Shown here: positions 1 to 6,000 of the stretch, piece by piece
Layout: every line of letters begins with the position of its first letter
Position numbering within the stretch: position 1 is the first letter of the stretch
DNA from: Massilia sp. UBA2604
Lineage (GTDB): Bacteria; Pseudomonadota; Gammaproteobacteria; Burkholderiales; Burkholderiaceae_D
Direction: 5' to 3'
Assembly: GCA_002339265.1 (NCBI GenBank)
Contig: DDKG01000137.1
Location: 1-7,777, forward strand
DNA: 7,777 nucleotides
Translations under genes and position numbers: made by a program
The notes under the pieces: model-generated
Database searches by the model: none
What the model saw: the letters and a program-made list of their open reading frames with translations, nothing else
What the model was told of the DNA's origin: nothing

Positions 1-63
1 CACCACGCGCATCGCGGTGATGGTTGGCGTGCTGCCCAGCGTCAAAGATTCCATGGTCATCAT
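1..63 (-). CDS. gudD: D-glucarate dehydratase, N-terminal fragment (cut by window edge)
   Basis: Only the first 21 codons are present; the gene continues past the left edge. The readable stretch TPTITAMRVV lines up, from memory, with the start of E. coli GudD (TPVVTEMQVI), an enolase-superfamily enzyme that dehydrates D-glucarate to 5-keto-4-deoxyglucarate in the cytoplasm. Three in-frame ATGs lie at 61-63, 58-60 and 52-54. A purine-rich GGGGAA at 66-71 sits 2, 5 and 11 nt from them, so the second ATG is best spaced and the true start is uncertain. The context agrees: a GntR-like repressor gene lies just upstream, two operator copies sit in the promoter, and a beta-glucuronidase precedes them on the same strand. 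Too short to exclude another sugar-acid dehydratase of the enolase superfamily. Confidence 0.62.
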   Translation of the reverse strand, partial: MMTMESLTLGSTPTITAMRVV

Positions 64-81
64 TCTTCCCCAAAAAGCTAT

Positions 82-93
82 GTTACCGGTATC
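82..93. promoter_or_regulatory. Operator O2 of the LacI-family repressor (gudD proximal)
   Basis: GTTACCGGTATC is an imperfect 12-bp palindrome (one mismatched pair) that extends to TGTTACCGGTATCA over 81-94. The identical 12-mer recurs at 3154-3165 before the GH2 gene. It lies just downstream of the predicted gudD start site, roughly +5 to +16. An even dyad centred on CG is typical of LacI-family operators. The TTACC..TA core resembles E. coli GntR/IdnR sites. Confidence 0.8.
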
Positions 94-104
94 AAGATGA
101 GGCG

Positions 105-134
105 ATGATACCGGTATCTTCCCAAGGAAGTCAA
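105..134 (-). promoter_or_regulatory. Predicted sigma70 promoter of gudD
   Basis: Read on the minus strand, TTGACT (129-134) is followed after 18 nt by TATCAT (105-110). These match the -35 and -10 consensus at 5 of 6 positions each. The predicted start is near 98, giving a leader of about 35-40 nt. O1 covers the -10 and O2 lies in the initial transcribed region, which fits repression by promoter occlusion with relief by a sugar-acid inducer. Confidence 0.65.
107..118. promoter_or_regulatory. Operator O1 of the LacI-family repressor (perfect palindrome)
   Basis: GATACCGGTATC is a perfect 12-bp palindrome centred 25 bp from O2. It overlaps the predicted gudD -10 (105-110) and part of the spacer, so a bound repressor would block RNA polymerase directly. 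It differs from the O2/O3 sequence at one position. Confidence 0.82.
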
Positions 135-146
135 TACGAGGGAAGG

Positions 147-1208
147 TTAGCTGCTGCCGCGTTCTACGATGACGAAGCCGACGTCGCGCACCGGCTCCTC
201 GACCGGCCTGCCCTCGGCGCGGTCGATGATCAACTGAGCGGCGGTGGCGCCGATGGTGGCGCCGTCAATGCGCACGGTGGTCAATGGCGGATGCAGGTCG
301 CGCGAGAACGCCAGGTCGCCCAGGCCGACCACGGCCAGCTGTTCGGGCACCTTGACGCCCAGCGCCAGCGCCTCGAGCAGCACGCCCTGGGCCATCATGT
401 CGGAGCTGCAGAACACGGCGTCGATGGCAGGGTCGCGCGCCAGCAGCTCGCGCAGGCCCGCGCGGCCACTGCCGAGCGAAGTCGGCGCCGGTACGATGCA
501 GGTCGGCACCGCCGCGCGGTCCGTTCCCAGGCCGGGCTGCAGCGCCAGCACGGTGTCGGCGAAATGGCGGTTGCGGCGCACCGCGCGCTCGTCGTCGGCG
601 CTGATGGCGGCGATGCGGCGCCGGCCGCGCCGGTGCAGGTATTCGGCCACCGCCTTGCCGATCTGTTCGTGCGAGAAGCCCACCAGCATGTCGATCGGGC
701 TGTCGGTCAGGTCCCAGGTCTCGACCACCGGGATGCCGCTGGCCAGCAGGCGGCGCCGGCCCTGCTCCGAGCGCATGATCCCGGTGAGCACGACGCCGTC
801 CGGACGGCGGCCGATGATGGCCTCGAGCAGCGCGTCCTCGCGCGAGTTCTCGTAGCCGGCCTGGCCCAGCATCAGCTGGTAGCCGCGCGCGGCCAGGCCG
901 TCGGTCAGTCCCTGCACCATCTCGAGGAAGACCGAGCCGCTGATGGTCGGCACCACGGCCGCCACCATGCGGCTCTTCTTGGACGCCAGGCCGCCGGCCA
1001 GCAGGTTCGGCACGTAGCCCACCCGGTCCACCACCTCGCGCACGCGCTGCAGGATCTCGGGCGAGACCGAATCGGGATTGTTCAGCGCGCGCGAGACGCT
1101 CATCGGGGCCACGCCGGCCAGGCGGGCGACGTCGCGCACGGTGGGCGTGGCGCCCTTGCGGCTCTTGCGGGCGGTGGCTGGGGCGTCCTTCGGGGCGGGG
1201 GTGTCCAT
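147..1208 (-). CDS. LacI-family (GntR-like) transcriptional repressor of the glucuronide/glucarate locus
   Basis: A 353-residue regulator of normal family length. A basic, alanine-rich N-terminal tail (1-22) precedes the helix-turn-helix (about 24-43: VRDVARLAG then APMSVSRALN). The hinge (about 66-76) has Leu74 where the minor-groove leucine is expected. A periplasmic-binding-protein-like effector domain follows, recognisable from RPDGVVLTG, GIPVVETWD, DAVFCSSDMMAQG and LAVVGLGD. The recognition-helix pair Pro35-Met36 resembles Lys-Met of E. coli GntR, and the nearby operators share the GntR-type TTACC core, so a sugar acid such as glucarate, glucuronate or gluconate is the likely inducer. 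The gene lies between the GH2 gene (35-nt gap) and gudD on the same strand. No Shine-Dalgarno precedes the ATG. The only other in-frame Met nearby, Met36, is inside the helix-turn-helix, so this start is favoured. The regulator class is secure; the ligand is inferred. Confidence 0.93.
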   Translation of the reverse strand: MDTPAPKDAPATARKSRKGATPTVRDVARLAGVAPMSVSRALNNPDSVSPEILQRVREVVDRVGYVPNLLAGGLASKKSRMVAAVVPTISGSVFLEMVQGLTDGLAARGYQLMLGQAGYENSREDALLEAIIGRRPDGVVLTGIMRSEQGRRRLLASGIPVVETWDLTDSPIDMLVGFSHEQIGKAVAEYLHRRGRRRIAAISADDERAVRRNRHFADTVLALQPGLGTDRAAVPTCIVPAPTSLGSGRAGLRELLARDPAIDAVFCSSDMMAQGVLLEALALGVKVPEQLAVVGLGDLAFSRDLHPPLTTVRIDGATIGATAAQLIIDRAEGRPVEEPVRDVGFVIVERGSS

Positions 1209-1215
1209 GGCCGCG

Positions 1216-1224
1216 ATTCTAGCA
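1216..1224 (-). promoter_or_regulatory. Extended -10 promoter for the LacI-family gene, possibly leaderless
   Basis: On the minus strand TGCTAGAAT is an extended -10 element (TGn plus 5/6 of TATAAT). Exactly 7 nt separate its last T from the repressor ATG, so transcription would begin at or next to the start codon. No good -35 lies 16-18 nt upstream, which extended -10 promoters tolerate, and there is no ribosome-binding site. The same nine bases occur before yebC at 6908-6916. Confidence 0.5.
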
Positions 1225-1243
1225 CCGCCTTATACGTAGACTC

Positions 1244-3109
1244 TCAGCGGTATTTCTGCTGCACGCCGTCGTAGTAGCGTTTGAGCGTATGGAAGGCCTT
1301 CTTCTTCTGGCCGGTGTCCGAGATCAGCCCCTTGCGGTTCCAGAAATCCTGATACTGCGGATGCGGGCGGCGCGGCGAGCGGAAGTCGGCCAGGATCCAG
1401 GGCGTCATGCCGCGCAGGCCGGGGATCGCATCCAGCATCTTGAACTGGTTCTGGTACAGCAGCTCCTGGTACTCTTCGCTCCAGCGCGTCTTCGCGTCGG
1501 CATGGTAGCCGCCCAGCGCGTCGGCGCCGAACTCGCTGACCACCACCGGCTTGTTCACCTTGATGTCGAAACGGTAGTTGAGCATGTCCTCGGGATCGCT
1601 CCAGTACCAGCCGGCGTATTCGTTGAAGCTGGCCAGGTCCAGCTTGCCCGCCAGCGGATCCTCGACCACCACCCGCTGGCCCTCGCGGTGCACCTCCAGC
1701 GCCGCCGCCACCAGGCGCGTGTCGTCCAGGCCGCGCACCGTGTCGGCCAGCCGGCCCATGAAGACGTTGCGCGGCTCGCCCACCGGGGTCTCGTTCCCGA
1801 TCGACCAGATGATGACGCTGGCGCGGTTCTTGTCGCGCACCACCATATCGGTCAGCTGGCGATCGGCGTTGCGGTAGGTGTCGGGATTGGTCCACGAGAT
1901 GGTCCAGTACACCGGCACCTCGGCCCACAGCAGCAGGCCCATCTCGTCGGCCAGGCGCGACATGTGTTCGCTGTGCGGATAGTGGGCCAGGCGCACGAAG
2001 TTGGCATTGAGCTCGCGGGCCCACTGCAGCATCATGCGCATGTCGCCCTCGCCGCGCAGGCGTCCCTGGGCCAGCGGATTCTCGTCGTGCAGCGAGATCC
2101 CGCGCAAAAAGATCGACTTCCCGTTGAGCAGGATGTCGTGGCCGCGGGTCTCGATGGTGCGGAAGCCCACCCTGTCCTTCACCGTGTCCGGGCCGGTCGC
2201 GATCTCGACGTCGTACAGGGTCGGGGATTCGGGCGACCAGTAACTGAGCTTGGCGGCCGGGATGTCGATGGCGGCGCGGCCGCTGGCGTCGGCCTGCACC
2301 GTGGTCCTGATGCCGGCCGCGGGAATCGTCACGCTGACGCTTTGGCGCGGCTGGGCGCCGGCCAGCTGGACGAAGCCCTGGATGCGTGTCAGGTCGCCCT
2401 TGGCCAGCTGCACCTTGTAGTCGGCGATATAGGTGGCGGGGACTTCGGCCAGCAGCACGTCGCGCGTGATGCCGCCATAGTTCCACCAGTCGGTGTTCAC
2501 GGTCGGGATCTCGTCCTGGTGGCGCATATTGTCGACCTTGACGACGACGAAGTTGCGGCCCTGGTTCAACTTGCCGCTGACGTCGAACTGGAAAGGCGTG
2601 AAGCCGCCCTTGTGCGTGCCCAGCTTCTTGCCGTTCAGGTAGACGTGGGCCTGGTAATTGACCGCGCCGAAGTACAGGAAATAGCGCTTGTCGTCCTTCG
2701 GCGCGGCCTGGAACACCTGGCGCAGCCACACCGTGCCTTCGTAGAACAGCAGCTTCTCGTCCTGCGAATTCCAGTCGCCCGGAATCTTGAGCGTGGGGGA
2801 CTGGTCGAAGTTGTACTCGACCAGTTCGCCCTTCTGCGGCGGGCCCAGGTCATCATAGAAGCCGCCCTTGCCCGAGGGCGTCGCGTCGAACGGCTCGCGC
2901 CGGTAGTTGTAATACCCCGTTTCGTAGGGATCGATGATGTAGTTCCAGCGGCCGTTCAGGCTCAGGTGCTGGCGCGCGTAGATGTTCTGCAGCGGCGCGG
3001 ATGCTTGCGCTTCGGTCGCCGGCGTGGCTACTTGCGCCGTTGCGTTCACATGCCAGAACAGGACCAGCGCGCACAGCGCCGCCTCCAATGCATTGCCAAG
3101 ATGCTTCAT
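1244..3109 (-). CDS. Glycoside hydrolase family 2 beta-glucuronidase, exported
   Basis: A 621-residue retaining glycosidase expected to remove terminal beta-D-glucuronic acid in the periplasm. Residues 1-25 form a signal peptide (Lys3, hydrophobic core, ATA|Q cleavage site), unlike cytoplasmic E. coli UidA. The GH2 order is visible: a jelly-roll domain (about 43-220, with LNGRW and LYFGAVNYQAHVYLNG), an Ig-like domain (about 225-320) and a TIM barrel (about 321-615). Catalytic acid/base is Glu440 in SIGNETP; the nucleophile is Glu526 in VVSEFG. Asn591-Arg-Lys593 is the NxK motif that reads the uronate carboxylate, which separates glucuronidases from galactosidases; NEYAGWY (496-502) matches the E. 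coli NRYYGWY. Active-site loop 1 of the enteric enzymes is absent, and residues about 61-103 look longer than in E. coli. CGGAGA (3115-3120) is the ribosome-binding site. A beta-galacturonidase is the main alternative. Confidence 0.9.
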   Translation of the reverse strand: MKHLGNALEAALCALVLFWHVNATAQVATPATEAQASAPLQNIYARQHLSLNGRWNYIIDPYETGYYNYRREPFDATPSGKGGFYDDLGPPQKGELVEYNFDQSPTLKIPGDWNSQDEKLLFYEGTVWLRQVFQAAPKDDKRYFLYFGAVNYQAHVYLNGKKLGTHKGGFTPFQFDVSGKLNQGRNFVVVKVDNMRHQDEIPTVNTDWWNYGGITRDVLLAEVPATYIADYKVQLAKGDLTRIQGFVQLAGAQPRQSVSVTIPAAGIRTTVQADASGRAAIDIPAAKLSYWSPESPTLYDVEIATGPDTVKDRVGFRTIETRGHDILLNGKSIFLRGISLHDENPLAQGRLRGEGDMRMMLQWARELNANFVRLAHYPHSEHMSRLADEMGLLLWAEVPVYWTISWTNPDTYRNADRQLTDMVVRDKNRASVIIWSIGNETPVGEPRNVFMGRLADTVRGLDDTRLVAAALEVHREGQRVVVEDPLAGKLDLASFNEYAGWYWSDPEDMLNYRFDIKVNKPVVVSEFGADALGGYHADAKTRWSEEYQELLYQNQFKMLDAIPGLRGMTPWILADFRSPRRPHPQYQDFWNRKGLISDTGQKKKAFHTLKRYYDGVQQKYR

Positions 3110-3153
3110 GGTTGTCTCCGCTCTGCGGCTCGCGCCGTCCGGTGTGGTTTTTA

Positions 3154-3165
3154 GTTACCGGTATC
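3154..3165. promoter_or_regulatory. Operator O3 of the LacI-family repressor (GH2 gene)
   Basis: GTTACCGGTATC is identical to O2 at 82-93 and one base from O1. It lies about 7-18 nt downstream of the predicted GH2 transcription start, and 45 nt upstream of the GH2 ATG. An exact 12-base match at the only other promoter of this locus makes chance unlikely. Confidence 0.8.
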
Positions 3166-3177
3166 TACTGCTGAGCC

Positions 3178-3206
3178 ATCGTAGCGGGACCATTTTATTG
3201 TGTCAA
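3178..3206 (-). promoter_or_regulatory. Sigma70 promoter of the GH2 beta-glucuronidase
   Basis: On the minus strand a perfect -35 TTGACA (3201-3206) is followed after 17 nt by TACGAT (3178-3183, 4/6). This is an AT-rich island in GC-rich DNA. The -35 sits inside an imperfect inverted repeat, about 3192-3212, with outer arms ATTTT/AAAAT and inner TTG/CAA. The repeat could hold a second regulator. The predicted start is near 3171, just before operator O3. Confidence 0.72.
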
Positions 3207-3243
3207 CAAAATGCGTGGCGGCGACACCTTTGCAAAGACAGCA

Positions 3244-4161
3244 CTACAGCTGGGGCAGGATCTCGGCGCCCAGCTCGCGCAGGACGTCCTCGACCGGTCG
3301 CGCGCCCCGATGCAGGTTGAACAGGATGTGCGCGACGCCGAGTTCGCGCATGCGTTCCAGATAGGCTGCCAGCGCATGGCGGCCGGTGCGCAGCCCAAGC
3401 TCGATCGCATCAAGCGGCGCCGCCGGATCGTCCAGCAAGTCCAGCTGCACCGACTGGATGAAGGGCTTGCGCAGGCCCGGCGATCGTTGTTCCTGCGCCA
3501 TCTCCCACAGGGCGATCCGGCCTTTTTGCCGGTCTTCCTCGCGGTGATAGCTGGCCCAGCCATCGGCATGCGCGGCGATCCACTGCAGCGACTGGCGCGC
3601 GCTGCCGATTGCGAGCATCGGGATGCGTGCCTGTGGCGGGGGCAGCACGCGGTACTGTCCATCCTCGGCCGCGCCCGGTTCGAGCGCGGCGCGCAAGGTC
3701 TCCCAATGATCGCGGAAGGCGACGTCACGCGTCTCGAGGTCGGCCCCGAAACGGGCGAATTCCTCGGGTCGGTCGCCCGAGCCCAGTCCCAGCAGCAGGC
3801 GGCCATGGCTGATCCGGTCCAGGCTCAGGGCCGCCTTGGCCACGTGCAGCGGATGGCGCAGCGGCAGCACGACGGCGCCGGTGGCGAGCACGATCCGCTC
3901 GGTCACCGCCGCCAGCGCGGCCAGCCACAGGAAGGGATCGTCCAGCGCCGCCGTCTCGTTGGCGCTGCCCTGCGGGATCATCAGGGGCACGTCGCGCGTC
4001 CACAGGGCGGAGAATCCCAGCGCGTCGGCCAGGCGCGCATGTTCTTGCGCCTGCGCGAGGTCGGCCAGCGCCCCGGACTCGCCCGCCATGGGCGTCATCA
4101 GCCCGACCGTCAGGCGGCCCGGGACGAAGACCCGCCCATATGCCCGATTAAACCCGTCCAT
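3244..4161 (-). CDS. LLM-class flavin-dependent oxidoreductase, BA3436/TIGR03571 type
   Basis: A 305-residue luciferase-like TIM-barrel oxidoreductase. The family pattern is clear: NRAYGRVF then PGRLTVGL (5-21), GFSALWTRDVPL (49-60), LATGAVVLPLRHPLHVAKA (92-110), SLDRISHGRL (113-122) and GLGSGDRPEEF (125-135). These match my memory of the group named after B. anthracis BA3436, which has no assigned substrate. FMN is the more likely cofactor than F420 for a betaproteobacterium, but this is inference. It is the last gene of the mgsA-qor-small-membrane-protein unit. Its ATG follows the small gene's TGA after 3 nt (TGAGCCATG) without a clear ribosome-binding site, which suggests translational coupling. 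An NADPH- or quinone-linked partner such as the upstream Qor is conceivable but unproven. Confidence 0.88.
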   Translation of the reverse strand: MDGFNRAYGRVFVPGRLTVGLMTPMAGESGALADLAQAQEHARLADALGFSALWTRDVPLMIPQGSANETAALDDPFLWLAALAAVTERIVLATGAVVLPLRHPLHVAKAALSLDRISHGRLLLGLGSGDRPEEFARFGADLETRDVAFRDHWETLRAALEPGAAEDGQYRVLPPPQARIPMLAIGSARQSLQWIAAHADGWASYHREEDRQKGRIALWEMAQEQRSPGLRKPFIQSVQLDLLDDPAAPLDAIELGLRTGRHALAAYLERMRELGVAHILFNLHRGARPVEDVLRELGAEILPQL

Positions 4162-4164
4162 GGC

Positions 4165-4320
4165 TCAAGTGAAATAGGCTTCCGAGCCGAAGGTGAGCGC
4201 CACCACCACCAGCATGGCCAGCACGAGCACGATCAGCAGGCGCCCGAACTTCGGCGCGCCGTCGCTTGACGGCGCATTTGATGGCGGCAGCGGTGTGTCA
4301 TCGTCGCGCGCATCCCTCAT
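4165..4320 (-). CDS. Small single-pass membrane protein, 51 aa, unknown function
   Basis: The frame encodes 51 residues. An acidic, Pro/Ser-rich N-terminus begins MRDARDDDTPLPP and runs to about residue 23. Then come KFGR (24-27), one strongly hydrophobic helix (about 28-45, LLIVLVLAMLVVVALTFG), and a six-residue tail ending EAYFT. The Lys/Arg before the helix suggests the N-terminus faces the cytoplasm. Codons keep the G/C third-position bias of the neighbours, supporting real coding. Its ATG overlaps the qor stop as ATGA, and the flavin oxidoreductase starts 3 nt after its own stop, so it belongs to this operon. No family is recognised. It may be a membrane anchor or small accessory subunit for a neighbouring enzyme, but nothing in the sequence decides this. 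Confidence 0.78.
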   Translation of the reverse strand: MRDARDDDTPLPPSNAPSSDGAPKFGRLLIVLVLAMLVVVALTFGSEAYFT

Positions 4321-5294
4321 GGCAGCAGCACCGTCGATCCGGTCGTGCGGCGCGCTTCCAGTGCCCGATGCGCGTCGGCCGCCTCGGCCAGGGAAAAGGT
4401 CTGGCGCACCTCGACTCCGACCTTGCCGCTCGTGACCATGTCGAACAGCTCGGCCGTCATCGCCTCCTGCTCTTCCTGGGTGGCCATGTAGTCGAACAGG
4501 GTCGGCCGGGTCAGGAACAGCGAGCCGCGCTTCGACAGCTCGGCCGGGGCGAACGGTTCCACCGCGCCCGAGGCATTGCCGAAGCTGACCATCAGGCCGC
4601 GCCGGCGCAGGCAGTCGAGCGAGGCGCTGAAGGTGTCCTTGCCCACCGAGTCGTACACCACCGGCACGCCCTCGCCGCCGGTGAGTTCGCGCACGCGCGC
4701 CACGATGTCTTCATCGTTGTAATTGATGACCTCCGCCGCGCCGTGGCGCAGCGCCAGCTCGCCCTTCTCTTTCGAGCCGACGGTGCCGATCAGCCGCACG
4801 CCGAGTGCGCGCGCCCACTGGCAGGCGATCAGGCCGACGCCGCCGGCCGCGGCGTGGAACAGGATCGTGTCGCCGGCTTTCACCGGATAGGTCTGGCGCA
4901 GCAGGTATTGCACGGTCAGGCCCTGCAGCATCATGGCGGCCGCGGTCTCGACGCCGATCGCGTCGGGCAGCTTGACCAGGAAGCGCGCCGGCATGGTGCG
5001 CACGCTGGCATAGGCGCCGAGCGGCCCGCCGGCATAGGCCACGCGGTCGCCCGGCTGCACGTGGGTCACGCCCTCGCCCACCGCCTCGACCACGCCCGCG
5101 CCTTCCTTGCCGAGTGAGCCGGGCAGCGGCTGCGGATACAGGCCGGTGCGGAAATACACGTCGATGAAGTTCAGGCCGATCGCGTGCTGGACGATGCGCG
5201 CCTCGCCCGGCCCGGGCGCCGGGGCCTCGACGTCGACGTATTCCAGCACTTCTGGGCCACCGGTGGCGGCGATCCGGATCGCTTTGGCGAGCAT
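4317..5294 (-). CDS. qor: NADPH:quinone oxidoreductase (QorA / zeta-crystallin type)
   Basis: A 325-residue zinc-independent medium-chain dehydrogenase/reductase that reduces quinones or other reactive carbonyl/enone electrophiles with NADPH in the cytoplasm. It aligns along its whole length with remembered E. coli QorA: GGPEVLEYVDV (12-22), AIGLNFIDVYFRTGLYP (38-54), GKEGAG (62-67), the nucleotide-binding HAAAGGVGLIACQWA (147-161), VVYDSVGKDT (212-221) and RRGLMVSFGN. The Cys/His zinc ligands of alcohol dehydrogenases are absent, as expected. AGGAGA lies 6 nt before the ATG, a strong ribosome-binding site that fixes the start. It lies 21 nt after mgsA, and its TGA overlaps the ATG of the small membrane protein. 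Confidence 0.94.
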   Translation of the reverse strand: MLAKAIRIAATGGPEVLEYVDVEAPAPGPGEARIVQHAIGLNFIDVYFRTGLYPQPLPGSLGKEGAGVVEAVGEGVTHVQPGDRVAYAGGPLGAYASVRTMPARFLVKLPDAIGVETAAAMMLQGLTVQYLLRQTYPVKAGDTILFHAAAGGVGLIACQWARALGVRLIGTVGSKEKGELALRHGAAEVINYNDEDIVARVRELTGGEGVPVVYDSVGKDTFSASLDCLRRRGLMVSFGNASGAVEPFAPAELSKRGSLFLTRPTLFDYMATQEEQEAMTAELFDMVTSGKVGVEVRQTFSLAEAADAHRALEARRTTGSTVLLP

Positions 5295-5315
5295 GGGGTT
5301 CTCCTGTGTGGTTGG

Positions 5316-5759
5316 TCAGGCGACGCGGCGCGCGCCCATCAGTTGCGACAGCACCAGGCGCGCGGTCGAGACATTGGTCGCGCACGGGATGTTGTGCACG
5401 TCGCAGGCGCGCACCAGGGCGTTGATGTCGGGTTCGTGCGGCTGCGGCGTCATCGGATCGCGCAGGAAGATCACGCAGTCGATCAGGCCATCGACCAGCA
5501 GGGAACCGATCTGCAGGTCGCCGCCGACCGGTCCCGAATGCTTGCGCTCGACGGAGAGGCCCAGCTCGTTGATCAGGCGCCCGCCGGTGGTGCCGGTGGC
5601 CGACAGGGCGCAGCCCTGCAGGAATTCGCGGTACTCGGCGGCGAGCGCGATCATGTCGTCCTTCTTCTTGTCGTGGGCGATCAGGGCGATGCGGGGGACG
5701 GCGGTCGGGGTCGTGGTGGTCATGTCGTGGGCGGCGGTTGGGGTAGTCGGGACGCTCAT
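5316..5759 (-). CDS. mgsA: Methylglyoxal synthase
   Basis: This 147-residue enzyme converts dihydroxyacetone phosphate to methylglyoxal plus phosphate, a bypass that relieves sugar-phosphate build-up. The family core is intact: IALIAHD (24-30), ATGTTGG (54-60), SGPVGGD (75-81) with catalytic Asp81 (E. coli Asp71), FLRDP (98-102), PHEPD (107-111) with His108 and Asp111 (E. coli His98 and Asp101), and [11 protein letters not shown] (123-133). Asp30 corresponds to E. coli Asp20. The start is ambiguous. Met1 (5757-5759) and Met13 (5721-5723) both lack a ribosome-binding site, and residues 1-20 are a low-complexity Thr/Pro stretch outside the fold. Met1 fits a -10-like element 26 nt upstream. First gene of a four-gene unit, 21 nt before qor. 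Confidence 0.93.
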   Translation of the reverse strand: MSVPTTPTAAHDMTTTTPTAVPRIALIAHDKKKDDMIALAAEYREFLQGCALSATGTTGGRLINELGLSVERKHSGPVGGDLQIGSLLVDGLIDCVIFLRDPMTPQPHEPDINALVRACDVHNIPCATNVSTARLVLSQLMGARRVA

Positions 5760-5779
5760 AAGAATACCGCATTCGACCG

Positions 5780-5798
5780 CGTGGTCATATAAACCACG
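5780..5798 (-). promoter_or_regulatory. Dyad around a -10-like element upstream of mgsA
   Basis: CGTGGT (5780-5785) and ACCACG (5793-5798) form a perfect 6-bp inverted repeat with a 7-nt centre. On the minus strand the centre contains TATATG (5786-5791), a plausible -10 sitting 26 nt before the Met1 codon of mgsA. No good -35 was found, so the promoter may need an activator, or the dyad may be a repressor site. Promoter and dyad are seen; the function is inferred. Confidence 0.4.
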
Positions 5799-5988
5799 GA
5801 CGGCGCCAACCCGTTCTGAACGCGCTCAAGATCGGCGCATGGGCGCAGCGCCGCAACAGGGGCGATCGCGGCGCTGCAGCAGCGCGAGCGTGGTAAGGGA
5901 GTTGCACCGCTGGCGGCAGCGCCGTAGTCCATCCGGCGACGGCGGACTCGACATCGAAGCGTCTCCGGCCGTGCCCGCCGAACGTGCT

Positions 5989-6000
5989 GTAGGCGCCTAC
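5989..6000. repeat. Perfect 12-bp palindrome GTAGGCGCCTAC
   Basis: GTAGGCGCCTAC reads the same on both strands and lies 43 nt before the micro-ORF start in the leader of the DUF2182 unit. It could be a dimeric regulator site, a small hairpin, or a dispersed genomic palindrome. Only one copy is present in this window. Confidence 0.5.

Noticed and set aside
24..1274. Plus-strand open frame of 416 codons opposite the repressor
   Set aside because: Low-complexity Ala/Gln/His/Arg translation, crosses the operator region, and mirrors a clear LacI-family gene.
1289..3154. Plus-strand open frame of 621 codons opposite the GH2 gene
   Set aside because: It is an antisense shadow caused by GC-rich codon bias. 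It has no domain, is rich in low-complexity Val/Ala/Gln/His, and the minus strand encodes a full GH2 enzyme with catalytic residues.
3221..3243. Possible terminator after the flavin oxidoreductase gene, including the CTTTGCAAAG palindrome at 3228-3237
   Set aside because: The palindrome has no loop and no following T-run, and no stable GC stem with a T-tract is visible before the GH2 promoter.
5926..5948. AGTCC/GGACT stem in the intergenic region as a terminator
   Set aside because: Only a 5-bp stem with a 13-nt loop and no T-tract on either strand.
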